64,000 nucleotides of DNA from Mucilaginibacter agri (lineage in GTDB: Bacteria; Bacteroidota; Bacteroidia; Sphingobacteriales; Sphingobacteriaceae), in the NCBI RefSeq assembly GCF_009928685.1, contig NZ_WWEO01000040.1, positions 124,001 to 188,000 on the forward strand, written 5' to 3'. The notes beneath the pieces are model-generated. The model did no database searches and had not been told where the DNA came from. It saw only the letters and a list, made by a program, of their open reading frames with translations. Both the position numbers and the translations under genes were made by a program. Below are positions 1 to 8,748 of this stretch, piece by piece. Position 1 is the first letter of the stretch. The number at the start of each line of letters is the position of its first letter.

Positions 1-2777
1 TCGATGGTGGAACGCAGATCATTTAACTGCCTGGCTGGATCTTTTATTGAATATTTGGGCTTATAAAACTGTTTAGGCCAGCTAATGGATACCGGCTTGT
101 ATAAGTATAAACCAGGGGTGTAGCTGAAGAATGGACCGCTGCGCGAACGGGTAGTGATTTCCACAAAGGCATAGTCCAGCTTCCAAGGTTCATATATGGT
201 TTCCGAAATTACAAACCTTCTCAAGTAATTAGAGGTGTATTTACCAGAAACAATTACTTCGATCCCTTTAATATCTTCCGCATCGTGCGATGTGAAAAAA
301 TTCCTGTAATCTGCTAGTGTCTCTAATGACAAAACGGAATCCAGCTGCATTCCATCAACAATAAAAACTATTTTTTTATATCCGGCAAAATATGAAATTG
401 AGGTTTTATTCACAACAATGTCTCTTGCTAAACCGCCTTCATGAACCGTTTTATGCTCGCTGGTATTAGATGCACCTTCTCTAAACCCTTTAATGTTCTC
501 TTGCAATAATTGCAACCAGTTCTTTTTTCCGGCCGCTTCCAGGTCTTTCTCATCAAGTACCACATCAGCGTTTCCCGGGCCGTTTAAATTTTCCGAATCA
601 TTTACTATTTTCTTTGCGGTAATTTTTACCTCTTTCAATAATTGTCCACTATGAGGTAAATCACGTTGCTGTTCTGCTAATTCGCTATTACGGATATAAT
701 TTAACAAGGTGGTATCGCTGTTTACATACCATGGCGTTATTAATGGTGAATTTGTTTGGGTTAGCGCCGGGTCCGCGTTATCATCCATTTTAATGCCCAC
801 ATTAAAACTTTTTCCATTTTTATTTACAGCCTTTAAAACAAATACGGCTGTATCCACCCTTGGAAAATTATTAAAAATAAATTTGCCGTCTTTATCAGTA
901 TTAGTCTCCATTAATATAGCGGGCGATTTGGAAAGCAACAGTACATTAGTGCCCCTAACTGGTTTATTAAAAAAATTGTAGACGCCTCCTTTAACGGTAA
1001 ATTCTGTTTCTGGCTGATAATTTATGGGCGGAGGCGCAAGAACTTGTTGCCAATCATATCCAATCCAGCCCTGGGTAAGCAGCAGATTGTCAAGTGCCTG
1101 CCAGCTTTCTGTTGTTTTTGAATTAAAATAATATAAGGGATTTTCAACATGTCCTTTTAGATCGGACGTCAGCATCATCCGGGTAAGTATGTTTTCACAG
1201 TTTAGTGTATCAATCTTAATTTGCGCATCATCGGTAACGGCGAGTGAAAAATTACCCGAAACCGGTTTACCATCATGGTCGCTTACTTTGATATATAAGG
1301 CGACACTATCCCTCGAAATGTATTCGGGCTTGTCCCCAACAAAACTTATATTCAAATCATCGTGATGGTCTATAAATACTTGCCGCTCATTTAAGGGCTG
1401 TTTTGTAGTAGTTAGAAGCGTGAAATGTACTATACCAGAGGGGAATAAGCTTTTCGCAATTTTAATTCTATGTTCTTCGTTATTGAAGCTTACTACGGCC
1501 GCGTAACAAATTACGCCCCTCGCATTGGCAGTTAAAAAATAACTGTTGCCGGTTTGCATTAAATCATTGGTAGCGGAAACAATAACATCTAAAGAATCAC
1601 TATTTAAGAGGTTTTTAATACTTAAAACTGTTCCCGAATTTTTTATTGCCGGTAGCAAGTAGTCTTTAATTATTCCACCCGGTAAATTTACTTTGGCTAC
1701 ATAGCGTTGTCCTGGTTTTATATCGAAGTAAAATGATCCTATACCTTTATGCAATGTTTTAAAGGAAGCCACATGTCTTTGATCATTATCGATTACCATT
1801 CCCGAGATTTCTACACCTTTTCCATCTTCCCCAATTGCTTTAAACCCAATATGAGCAGGCAATCCAGCTACAAGATTGCCGCCCTCTGGTAAAAATTGAA
1901 CGTCTATATTCTCGACGCGATTTAAAATAACCGGGATAACTGACCTATTCTTAACTTTTTTACTTTCGGCTATTATAGCTAACCCATTTATTTTTTGAGG
2001 AATAGCAAACTTTACATCTAACTCCCCATTGGGTACTGTCTGATATTTTTGGTTGAATAAGTCCTTGTACTCATTTATTCCTCTTATCTGAAGATCTTCA
2101 GCAATTACTGGTCTGTTATAAATATCTCTAAGCTGCAATTTTACATCTGCGGTACTGATTCCATTTATGGCAGACGTATTTACCTTACTATTTACCAGCC
2201 ATTTGTTTTCGAGAGCATTGGCGACGTAGAAGCTTTTATAAAAAAAATAGCTGTCGCCAAAATTGCGCATCCAGTTGGTGTAAGAACGAATGGTATAAGT
2301 GCCAGATGTAAATCCGTCTTTTTCGTTGAGGCTGATGTTACCATAACTAATGCCATTTGCCACCGCAAACCTGTAGTGTTTTATAACCTTATTACTATCG
2401 TTAGCTATATCAAGATTAATGATGCGGCTTTTGTTAGATGGTAATAGATCAGCGTTTAATAAATACGCTTTAAACCAGATGGTATCGCCCAGGGCATAAT
2501 AAGGTTTATCTAACTGGAGGTAAAGCTTTTCTGTGGGGGTTAAATTGTTTAAACTGTCCGACCTTATCGATAATTCCTTAAGCTCACTACGCAGAAATCT
2601 TGATTGGCAAAATGCGGGAGTGCAGTAAGTGCCGAGAAAAATAATTAAAACGCATATGTTAATAAATGAAATATATAGAGTGGATTTAGGTTTAGTTGCA
2701 GCCTTGGCCTTGTAAATGTGTTGCGCTTGAAAGCAGTATATCAATCTAAACCGGAGGATTTCTAAAGATTTTCGCAT
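1..2777 (-). CDS. MG2-domain / TonB-plug-like surface protein (3' end outside window)
   Basis: The reading frame is open from ATG at 2777 to the window edge, giving at least 925 residues with no stop. A hydrophobic segment at about residues 34-50 ending in PAFCQ looks like a signal peptide or anchor, unusually far from the chosen start. Residues about 85-107 carry the alpha-2-macroglobulin MG2 signature (LQLDKPYYALGDTIWFKAYL). Beta-rich domains follow, including a carboxypeptidase-regulatory-like stretch around residue 600. A TonB-plug-like region near residues 740-850 has FIVDG and IKGIEVIVSG. In Bacteroidota such proteins are exported to the outer membrane or periplasm; substrate and role are unknown. 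The domain order is seen; the function is not inferred. The gene runs divergently from topoisomerase IB. Confidence 0.72.
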   Translation of the reverse strand, partial: MRKSLEILRFRLIYCFQAQHIYKAKAATKPKSTLYISFINICVLIIFLGTYCTPAFCQSRFLRSELKELSIRSDSLNNLTPTEKLYLQLDKPYYALGDTIWFKAYLLNADLLPSNKSRIINLDIANDSNKVIKHYRFAVANGISYGNISLNEKDGFTSGTYTIRSYTNWMRNFGDSYFFYKSFYVANALENKWLVNSKVNTSAINGISTADVKLQLRDIYNRPVIAEDLQIRGINEYKDLFNQKYQTVPNGELDVKFAIPQKINGLAIIAESKKVKNRSVIPVILNRVENIDVQFLPEGGNLVAGLPAHIGFKAIGEDGKGVEISGMVIDNDQRHVASFKTLHKGIGSFYFDIKPGQRYVAKVNLPGGIIKDYLLPAIKNSGTVLSIKNLLNSDSLDVIVSATNDLMQTGNSYFLTANARGVICYAAVVSFNNEEHRIKIAKSLFPSGIVHFTLLTTTKQPLNERQVFIDHHDDLNISFVGDKPEYISRDSVALYIKVSDHDGKPVSGNFSLAVTDDAQIKIDTLNCENILTRMMLTSDLKGHVENPLYYFNSKTTESWQALDNLLLTQGWIGYDWQQVLAPPPINYQPETEFTVKGGVYNFFNKPVRGTNVLLLSKSPAILMETNTDKDGKFIFNNFPRVDTAVFVLKAVNKNGKSFNVGIKMDDNADPALTQTNSPLITPWYVNSDTTLLNYIRNSELAEQQRDLPHSGQLLKEVKITAKKIVNDSENLNGPGNADVVLDEKDLEAAGKKNWLQLLQENIKGFREGASNTSEHKTVHEGGLARDIVVNKTSISYFAGYKKIVFIVDGMQLDSVLSLETLADYRNFFTSHDAEDIKGIEVIVSGKYTSNYLRRFVISETIYEPWKLDYAFVEITTRSRSGPFFSYTPGLYLYKPVSISWPKQFYKPKYSIKDPARQLNDLRSTI

Positions 2778-3080
2778 ATGGGTAATCTTCTGAACATTAC
2801 GCACAATTGATAGCACGCATGTAGTGATAAATTTTAGGTATAGTTAATTAACCAGTCGCACGCCGAAAGGATAACAATATTACATCCGTTATAGCAGGTT
2901 ATAAGAAATCTATCGGTTATGACTGGTTTTTAAATGTATATAATAATAATATATATTCCAAAATTTCTAAAAACTGCATAATCATGATAATACTTCAGCG
3001 GAATAATCTTTGAGGAAAGGGTTATATAACGGTGAAACTTATGCTACTATACTTTGTTGTTCTCTCACTACACTACCATT
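2778..3080. other. AT-rich divergent intergenic region
   Basis: About 300 bp between divergent genes. It is strongly AT-rich, with a run of TA steps at about 2938-2960. It must hold promoters for both flanking genes. Upstream of topoisomerase IB there is TATACTTTG at about 3048-3056, one base off the phylum -7 pattern TAnnTTTG. I see no ORF, RNA gene or convincing hairpin. Confidence 0.4.
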
Positions 3081-4166
3081 ATGAATCGCCTCGTAAAAAA
3101 ACTCGAAAAAATAGGCCGCGACCCCAAAGTCACAGCCAAAGCTATTGGCCTGCGTTATGTATCCGACAGCGCACCTGGTTACACCCGCAAAAAGAGCGGC
3201 AAGGGCTTTAGCTTTTACGATGCCGATGGTAAGCTGGTAAAAGATAAGGAATTAGTACAGCGTTTTACCAAAATGGTAATTCCGCCTGCATATACTAACG
3301 TTTGGATTTCTCCTTTCGAAAACAGTCATCTGCAATTTACCGGTGTTGATGCAGCCGGGCGTAAGCAATATCGATACCATGCGGGCTGGAATCAGATCCG
3401 CAACCAATCTAAATACCATCGGCTGCAGGCTTTCGCGGGTTATTTGCCAACTATACGCGAACATGTAGATAAAGATCTGTCCCGCCGTAACCTCGATCAT
3501 GATAAAGTGGTAGCGCTCATCGTTCGGCTGATGGAGTTAACCAGCATCCGGGTAGGTAACGAATCGTACAAGAAACTCTACGGATCGTTTGGCTTAACAA
3601 CCCTGCAAGACAGGCATGTAAAGATTGAAGGTGCACAAATTAAGTTTGAGTTTAAGGGTAAAAAGGGTGTTTACCATAAAATAGATCTTCATAGCAGAAA
3701 ACTGGCGCGACTGGTTAAGCAATGCCGCGATATACCCGGCAAAGAGTTGTTTCAATATTATGATGAAGAAGGCAAACGCTGTTCTGTAGGATCGGGCGAT
3801 GTTAATACTTACCTTAAAGACATTACCGGCGAAGATTTTACCGCCAAGGATTTCCGCACCTGGGCCGGCAGTGTGAGCAGCTTATATGCTTTTAAAGAAG
3901 CAGGGGAGTTTAATAACCAGTCGGAATGCCGAAAAAAGATAATCAGTGTGTTGGATGAAGTTGCGCTTAACCTGGGCAATACCCGTACGGTATGTAAAAA
4001 GTATTACGTACACCCAACGGTGATACAAAGTTACGAGGCAGGCACTTTGTTCAAATACATTGAAGATCTGGACGAAGAAAAAGATATAAAAGCCTCGGAG
4101 CTTAATAATGCCGAGAGGGCTTTACTGAAAATATTAGAACATGAAAAGTTGGCCGTAGCCAGCTAA
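3081..4166 (+). CDS. DNA topoisomerase IB
   Basis: Bacterial (poxvirus-like) type IB topoisomerase, about 361 residues. It relaxes supercoils by nicking one strand through a 3'-phosphotyrosyl intermediate. The N-terminal domain has the family pattern around SDSAPGYTRKKSGKGFSFYD and IPPAYTNVWI. Catalytic-core residues visible are Arg157 in SIRVGNESY, the FRTWAGS segment, and the likely active-site Tyr309 in KKYYVHP. The ATG at 3081 (MNRLVKKLEK) is preferred over a TTG 27 bases upstream because homology-like sequence begins only after it. The length fits the family. It stands alone, divergent from the MG2 gene. It is encoded sporadically in bacteria, so horizontal origin is possible, but nothing in the sequence shows it. 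Confidence 0.93.
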   Translation: MNRLVKKLEKIGRDPKVTAKAIGLRYVSDSAPGYTRKKSGKGFSFYDADGKLVKDKELVQRFTKMVIPPAYTNVWISPFENSHLQFTGVDAAGRKQYRYHAGWNQIRNQSKYHRLQAFAGYLPTIREHVDKDLSRRNLDHDKVVALIVRLMELTSIRVGNESYKKLYGSFGLTTLQDRHVKIEGAQIKFEFKGKKGVYHKIDLHSRKLARLVKQCRDIPGKELFQYYDEEGKRCSVGSGDVNTYLKDITGEDFTAKDFRTWAGSVSSLYAFKEAGEFNNQSECRKKIISVLDEVALNLGNTRTVCKKYYVHPTVIQSYEAGTLFKYIEDLDEEKDIKASELNNAERALLKILEHEKLAVAS

Positions 4167-4353
4167 TCATTGTGTAAGTATTTCCCTTAAAAGTGTATTT
4201 GTTTCACTATCCATTCTGTCGCCCGACTTATGCTGGGCAGGCTATTCATTTTAAATTTTTTTTTAGTGTGGTTTAATAATGGCGTGCATTTTGTGCCCCT
4301 AACAAGGCAAACAAAAAGTACAAAGAATTCGATCCAATTTTAAACGCACCTCT

Positions 4354-5193
4354 ATGTCTATAAAAACTACTTTAATTACGGGGGCTACTTCGGGTATTGG
4401 TAAAGAAACTGCCCTGGCTCTAGCAAAAAAGGATCATGCGTTGTATTTATTGGTGCGAAACACGGTTAAGGGCGAACAATTAAAGGATGAAATTATTGGG
4501 CAAACCGGTAATCGATCTGTGTATGTTATTCCCTGCGACCTGTCTGAATTGGAAAGTGTACGCACCGCAGTGAGTAGTATTGTAAAAAAGCTTACCGCTA
4601 TTAATGTATTGATCAATAACGCAGGTGGAATTTTTGATCAGCACCAAAAAACAAGCGAAGGTTTCGAGAAAACATTTGCTACCAACCATCTCGGGCATTT
4701 TTTGCTTACCATGAGTTTAATGCCGCTGCTCGTAAACGGACAGGCTCGTATTATTAATGTAAGTTCGGCCGCGCATCGCCTTGCTAAACCCGAGTGGCTT
4801 AACGATGCCCAGTTTGAGCATAAAGAATATAGCGAGATAAGGGCCTACGCATTATCAAAGCTTTTTAATATTTATTTTACTAAATCACTGGTTGATAAAT
4901 ACGGCGCCCAGGGGATAACCAGCTACGTATTGCATCCAGGTGTTGTATACACAAACTTCGGCGAGGGCTTATCCGGATTTAGTGAGTTGATCAAATGGCT
5001 TTCGAGGCCATTTATGATTAGCCCTGCAAAAGGAGCGGAGACGTCTATTTACCTGGCAAGTCAGCAGGGAATTGAGCAATTCACCGGTCAATACTTTATA
5101 AAAAGCAAGCCCGCTACCATGTCTTCCGCTGCTAAAGATATAGAAGCCCGCGAACGTTTGTGGGATATGAGCAAAAGGTTAACAGGTATTTAA
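4354..5193 (+). CDS. SDR-family NAD(P)-dependent oxidoreductase
   Basis: Short-chain dehydrogenase of 279 residues, cytosolic. The Rossmann cofactor motif TGATSGIG is at residues 8-15, NNAG near 89, the catalytic Ser in NVSSAAH, and the catalytic pair Tyr165/Lys169 in YALSK. The overall pattern (N-H-L-G-H-F-L, then HPGVVYTNF) resembles the retinol-dehydrogenase-like branch of SDRs. The C-terminal GQYFIKSKPA segment is also typical of that branch. The substrate cannot be told from sequence. Neighbours (topoisomerase, cytochrome) give no pathway hint, and the 187-base gap upstream suggests its own promoter. Confidence 0.9.
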   Translation: MSIKTTLITGATSGIGKETALALAKKDHALYLLVRNTVKGEQLKDEIIGQTGNRSVYVIPCDLSELESVRTAVSSIVKKLTAINVLINNAGGIFDQHQKTSEGFEKTFATNHLGHFLLTMSLMPLLVNGQARIINVSSAAHRLAKPEWLNDAQFEHKEYSEIRAYALSKLFNIYFTKSLVDKYGAQGITSYVLHPGVVYTNFGEGLSGFSELIKWLSRPFMISPAKGAETSIYLASQQGIEQFTGQYFIKSKPATMSSAAKDIEARERLWDMSKRLTGI

Positions 5194-5284
5194 TGCCCTC
5201 TTGTAATAAAAATATTATATTGTCATAGTAATGTAATGTGAAACCGTTTTATTAATTTAGGTGTTTCAACTGATAAACATAGTT

Positions 5285-5812
5285 ATGATCCCTATTAACA
5301 AGAAATTGATGGTAACACTCGGACTGTCGTCTGTAGTGGTGCTTTCTGCCATGACGGCCGTGCAACCCGGTCCGCCGAAAGAGGAGCCTAAGCTGACCAA
5401 CATTAAGGTATTGCCTAAAAACCTTACCTTCCGCCAGGTTGATCATATTATGGATGAGTGGGCTCACTCATTAGGTGTTCGCTGTAATTTCTGTCATTCG
5501 CCAAATCCCGAGACCAAGAAAATGGATTGGGCAAGTGACGCTAAACCAGAGAAGAACATGGCCCGCGAGATGTATAAAATGACCGCTTCTATCAACAAAA
5601 AATATTTCAAGGCCGAGAAGGATTCGTTGGGTATGATTGCCAATACCGGCATCAATTGCTATACCTGCCATAACGGTAAAGCACATCCTGAAGTGGTTGA
5701 TGCACCTGCGCCACCGCGTATGGGCCCGCCGCCGGGTGGAGCACCAAACGGAGCGCCTATGCCTCCTCCAGGTACGCCGCCGCCAACAACCCCGCCTAAC
5801 AACGGACGCTAA
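5285..5812 (+). CDS. di-heme c-type cytochrome, reaction-centre cytochrome c subunit-like
   Basis: Exported cytochrome of 175 residues. An N-terminal hydrophobic segment (about residues 8-26) is a signal peptide or anchor. Two heme attachment motifs are present: CNFCH at 67-71 and CYTCH at 125-129. Each is preceded by a helix with Met residues (Met56; Met96 and Met99) that could be the distal ligands, as in the photosynthetic reaction-centre cytochrome family. Soil Bacteroidota carry stand-alone members with no photosynthesis genes. The C-terminus is a Pro/Gly-rich tail from about residue 140. ATG 5285 is chosen over a GTG 24 bases upstream. Maturation would depend on Ccm proteins such as those at 28571-38716. 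The electron donor and acceptor are unknown. Confidence 0.85.
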   Translation: MIPINKKLMVTLGLSSVVVLSAMTAVQPGPPKEEPKLTNIKVLPKNLTFRQVDHIMDEWAHSLGVRCNFCHSPNPETKKMDWASDAKPEKNMAREMYKMTASINKKYFKAEKDSLGMIANTGINCYTCHNGKAHPEVVDAPAPPRMGPPPGGAPNGAPMPPPGTPPPTTPPNNGR

Positions 5813-5822
5813 CATTAAACCA

Positions 5823-6350
5823 ATGGCATTAACAATAAGGCAGGCCACAGAAGCTGATCTTACCGACGTCCTGGAGGTGTTCAACGATGCCATTATCCAT
5901 ACCACTGCCGTATATCAGGACGTTCCGCAAACGCCTGATATACGCAGTACCTGGTACCGCGACCGGGTGCAGGCAGGCTATCCCGTAATTGTTGCCGAAT
6001 GGGACAATGAGTTTGCCGGGTTTGCCAGCTACGGGCCTTTCCGTAACGGTGCCGGTTATCGCTACACTGCAGAACATTCTGTTTATATCACTTCAAAGCA
6101 TCGTGGCAAAGGCATTGGCAAAGCGCTTATTAAAGCGCTTATCGAGATAGCACGCCAAAGCGGCCTGCATATCCTAATTGCGGGTATCGACGCAGATACA
6201 CTTCCCAGCATTAACATGCATCTTTCTTTAGGTTTTACCGAAGTTGCCCACTTTAAACAGGTAGGGTATAAGTTCGACCGTTGGTTAGATCTGAAGTTTT
6301 TTCAGTTGGAGTTAACCCCTCCCAATCCTCCCCAAGGGAGAGGGCTATAA
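5823..6350 (+). CDS. GNAT N-acetyltransferase, phosphinothricin-acetyltransferase-like
   Basis: GNAT enzyme of 175 residues beginning MALTIRQATEADL, only 10 bases after the cytochrome stop, so probably co-transcribed with it. The acetyl-CoA-binding motif A is seen as SKHRGKGIGKALI near residues 92-104. The pattern AEHSVYI plus GFTEVAHFKQVGYKFDRWLD is typical of the phosphinothricin/methionine-sulfoximine acetyltransferase branch. The true substrate is not determined. The last residues (TPPNPPQGRGL) are encoded by an intergenic-type GC-rich palindrome that begins a repeat cluster, so the native C-terminus has probably been extended by repeat insertion. Confidence 0.88.
   Translation: MALTIRQATEADLTDVLEVFNDAIIHTTAVYQDVPQTPDIRSTWYRDRVQAGYPVIVAEWDNEFAGFASYGPFRNGAGYRYTAEHSVYITSKHRGKGIGKALIKALIEIARQSGLHILIAGIDADTLPSINMHLSLGFTEVAHFKQVGYKFDRWLDLKFFQLELTPPNPPQGRGL
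6316..6344. repeat. GC-rich palindromic repeat inside the 3' end of the acetyltransferase gene
   Basis: Sequence of the type CCCTCCCnnnCCTCCCC followed by the near-complement GGGAGAGGG, ending one base pair-level before the stop region. It encodes the Pro-rich protein tail. This style of palindrome is, to my knowledge, frequent between genes in Sphingobacteriales genomes. Only one copy is seen in this window. Confidence 0.5.
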
Positions 6351-6357
6351 TAATAAT

Positions 6358-6448
6358 TGTCATCCTGAACGTAGTGAAGGATCTTCTTCAATATGCAGGT
6401 TCGAATTAACATGGGGAAGAAAATATTTTGCTGACGCTCAATATGACA
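6358..6448. repeat. REP-type imperfect palindrome, copy 1 (91 bp)
   Basis: Begins TGTCATCCTGAACGTAGTGA and ends with its near-reverse complement (CTGACGCTCAATATGACA). Two more copies of almost equal length lie at 8749-8839 and 55689-55777. Each lies in a short intergenic gap. It is a non-coding dispersed repeat. Confidence 0.75.
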
Positions 6449-6460
6449 TAGAAGGTAAAA

Positions 6461-6520
6461 TCTTGATTCCTGATTCTTGTCTCTTGATTCTCCCAGCGGC
6501 TCTTGTTTCTTTAATCTCTT
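6461..6520. repeat. GAATC-word repeat, copy a
   Basis: Degenerate tandem words of the type TCTTGATTC / TCTTGTTTC, oriented toward accC. Related clusters occur at 18909, 19027, 28462, 28520, 33042 and 35673. The copy overlaps the -33 TTG (6503-6505) of the accC promoter. Confidence 0.65.
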
Positions 6521-6532
6521 CTGCTAACTTTG
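6503..6532 (+). promoter_or_regulatory. predicted accC promoter
   Basis: TTG (6503-6505), 19-base spacer, TAACTTTG (6525-6532). This matches the Bacteroidota sigma-A consensus TTTG/TTG-N19-21-TAnnTTTG exactly. The start codon follows 8 bases later, so the leader would be nearly absent. Confidence 0.65.
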
Positions 6533-6540
6533 AAACTATC

Positions 6541-8025
6541 ATGCAAAAAATTCTGGTAGCTAACCGAGGCGAAATTGCCATTAGGGTAATGCGTTCTGCA
6601 CGCGAAATGGGGATCAAAACTGTGGCTGTTTATTCGGCCGCCGACCGTACCGCACTGCATGTGCGTTATGCCGACGAAGCCGTTTTTATTGGCGAGGCCC
6701 CGGCAAACCAATCGTATCTGGTTGGCGAAAAAATTATTGCTGCATGTAAGCAAACCGGTGCTACGGCTATCCACCCCGGTTATGGTTTCTTATCAGAAAA
6801 TCCAGCTTTTGCAGCTATGGTACGTGAGGCTGGTTTAACATTGATCGGCCCATCGCCCGAGGCTATGGAAATTATGGGTAACAAGCTTTCGGCTAAGGCT
6901 GCGGCTTTGAAATACAATATTCCGATGGTGCCTGGCACGGAAGAGGCCATTACAGATGTAGCCGATGCCAAACTCCGCGCCATTGAAGTTGGTTTTCCGA
7001 TACTAATTAAAGCCGCCGCAGGCGGCGGAGGTAAGGGGATGCGCATTGTAGAGCAGGCCGATGATTTTGAAGAGCAGATGCAACTGGCAGTTTCTGAGGC
7101 CACTTCGGCTTTTGGAGACGGTTCGGTTTTTATAGAGCGTTATGTATCATCGCCAAGGCATATCGAGATCCAGGTCTTGGGCGATACGCATGGCAATATT
7201 GTCCACCTGTTCGAGCGGGAGTGTTCGGTGCAACGCCGCCACCAAAAGGTGATAGAAGAAGCGCCGTCTTCGGTACTAACTGAAGAAATTCGCGCCGAAA
7301 TGGGCCGTTGTGCGGTGGACGTTGCACGATCGGTAAACTATACCGGCGCTGGCACGGTGGAGTTTATTTTGGATGAGCAGTTAAACTTCTACTTTCTGGA
7401 GATGAACACCCGCTTGCAGGTAGAGCACCCGGTAAGCGAACTCATCACCGGCCTCGACTTAGTTAAGGAGCAAATTAAAATAGCACGCGGCGAAACCCTT
7501 AGCTTTAAACAAGAGGATCTTAAAATAAGCGGCCACGCACTCGAACTGCGTGTTTATGCTGAAGACCCGGCGAATAATTTTTTACCCGATATTGGTACCC
7601 TGCAAACCTACACTACGCCAAAAGGTCCCGGTGTACGTGTAGACGATGGTTTTGAGCAAGGTATGGAAATCCCCATCTATTACGACCCAATGATTGCCAA
7701 GCTGATTACCTACGGAGCCAATCGCGAGGAAGCTATAGAACGTATGATCCGTGCTATAGACGAGTACCAGATCACCGGTATTAAAACTACCCTTGGTTTC
7801 GGTAAGTTTGTAATGCAGCACGAGGCATTTACCAGCGGACAGTTTGATACACATTTTGTTAAGAAGTATTTTAATCCGGAAGTATTGGATGTTCACAAAG
7901 ATGATGAAGTGCTAATAGCTGCATTGTTGACGGAGCGATTGCTGGGCGAAAAGTCGACAGCCCCGGTTAACGTTGTACATAATGGTGGTGGTAGTAATTG
8001 GGTTAAGAACAGGAGAGCGATTTAA
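6541..8025 (+). CDS. accC: acetyl-CoA carboxylase, biotin carboxylase subunit
   Basis: ATP-dependent carboxylation of biotin on the carrier protein, first half-reaction of acetyl-CoA carboxylase in fatty acid synthesis; cytosolic. The protein has 494 residues, slightly longer than the E. coli enzyme (about 450). It opens MQKILVANRGEIA (N-terminal biotin carboxylase domain). It has HPGYGFLSEN near 78-87, the ATP-grasp glycine loop GGGGKGM at 161-167, ECSVQRRHQKVIEE near 236, and EMNTRLQVEHPVSE with the catalytic Glu/Arg. The C-terminal ~40 residues (after HFVKKYF) are an extension. The start at 6541 is fixed by the family N-terminus. No accB or carboxyltransferase gene is adjacent. A related acyl-CoA carboxylase subunit is the alternative. 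Confidence 0.94.
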   Translation: MQKILVANRGEIAIRVMRSAREMGIKTVAVYSAADRTALHVRYADEAVFIGEAPANQSYLVGEKIIAACKQTGATAIHPGYGFLSENPAFAAMVREAGLTLIGPSPEAMEIMGNKLSAKAAALKYNIPMVPGTEEAITDVADAKLRAIEVGFPILIKAAAGGGGKGMRIVEQADDFEEQMQLAVSEATSAFGDGSVFIERYVSSPRHIEIQVLGDTHGNIVHLFERECSVQRRHQKVIEEAPSSVLTEEIRAEMGRCAVDVARSVNYTGAGTVEFILDEQLNFYFLEMNTRLQVEHPVSELITGLDLVKEQIKIARGETLSFKQEDLKISGHALELRVYAEDPANNFLPDIGTLQTYTTPKGPGVRVDDGFEQGMEIPIYYDPMIAKLITYGANREEAIERMIRAIDEYQITGIKTTLGFGKFVMQHEAFTSGQFDTHFVKKYFNPEVLDVHKDDEVLIAALLTERLLGEKSTAPVNVVHNGGGSNWVKNRRAI

Positions 8026-8026
8026 T

Positions 8027-8267
8027 TTAATGATTTGCTAATTTGGCAATTTGTTAATGTAGTCAGATCAAGGATAGAAAAAGAAACGCCTATTAGAATG
8101 CCCAACGAGTTTAGTGAGCGCGGTGGCCAGACAGAAAAGCGGGCCCAGCGTAGGGCTTGAGCATGGAAGCTTTTTTCTGTCTGGGCCACCGCGCTGGATT
8201 GTTCGATAATCGGGCGGATCGTTACTGAACATAAACAAATTACCAAATCGTCAAATTAACAAATTAA
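8027..8267. repeat. nested inverted-repeat element filling a convergent intergenic gap
   Basis: Outer arms are AT-rich words (left 8027-8060 with TTTGCTAATTTGGCAATTTG; right 8235-8267, their near-reverse complement). Inner arms are GC-rich: AGCGCGGTGGCC-AGACAGAAAA at 8117-8138 pairs with 8173-8195, with one base missing on the left. The element starts just after the accC stop and ends inside the Nudix stop codon. It could act as a bidirectional terminator. It may be a small non-autonomous mobile element; no target duplication was identified. Confidence 0.6.
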
Positions 8268-8722
8268 AGCACCAGTGCCTCCAACTCTTCAATAAACGCT
8301 ACCTGAGCAATATTAATCTTCTCTTTTGCTGTATTCAGATCAAACCAGGCTGCTTTATCAACTTCTGGTACATCAATTAACCTACCTGATTTAGGCGGCC
8401 ATTCCAGTTGGAAAACATTACTTACAATATTGTCGGCATCAGCATCGCCTTCTACCGCCCAGCAATATACTTGCTTGCCGCTTTTGAGCTTTACAGGTTT
8501 TAGTGCGAGAAAATTACCGTCTATACTTTGCCCGGTTTCTTCGGTGAACTCTCGTTGCGCGGCGGCTAACGGATCTTCATCGTCCAAAAATTCGCCTTTA
8601 GGAACAGACCAAGCGCCCCCATCTTTCTTAGCCCAAAAAGGCCCTCCCGGGTGCACCAGGAAAACTTGCAGTTGGTTATCAATATTTTTGTAGACTAGTA
8701 TTCCGGCGCTTTGTTTGGGCAT
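8264..8722 (-). CDS. Nudix hydrolase
   Basis: Small cytosolic pyrophosphohydrolase of 152 residues. The Nudix box is complete: Gly43, Glu49, Arg57-Glu58, Glu61-Glu62, Gly64 in GEFLDDEDPLAAAQREFTEE. The N-terminus MPKQSAGILVYK and the VHPGGPFWAKKDGGAWSVPKG stretch resemble the Ap4A/NTP-type 'NUDIX-domain, MutT-like' subgroup that includes phosphohistidine-phosphatase-fused homologues. Here it is single-domain. The substrate (dinucleoside polyphosphate or damaged nucleotide) is not decidable. The stop codon lies inside the nested repeat at 8027-8267. Confidence 0.88.
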   Translation of the reverse strand: MPKQSAGILVYKNIDNQLQVFLVHPGGPFWAKKDGGAWSVPKGEFLDDEDPLAAAQREFTEETGQSIDGNFLALKPVKLKSGKQVYCWAVEGDADADNIVSNVFQLEWPPKSGRLIDVPEVDKAAWFDLNTAKEKINIAQVAFIEELEALVL

Positions 8723-8748
8723 GTTTTTTTATTACTAAATATAAAACT

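Noticed and set aside
709..981. Plus-strand open frame inside the MG2/plug gene
   Set aside because: The minus-strand frame is continuous over 2.7 kb and gives recognisable domains; the plus frame does not.
5471..5905. 144-codon open frame antisense to the cytochrome gene
   Set aside because: Low-complexity Arg/Trp-rich translation opposite the Pro/Gly tail; the heme motifs on the plus strand settle the coding strand.
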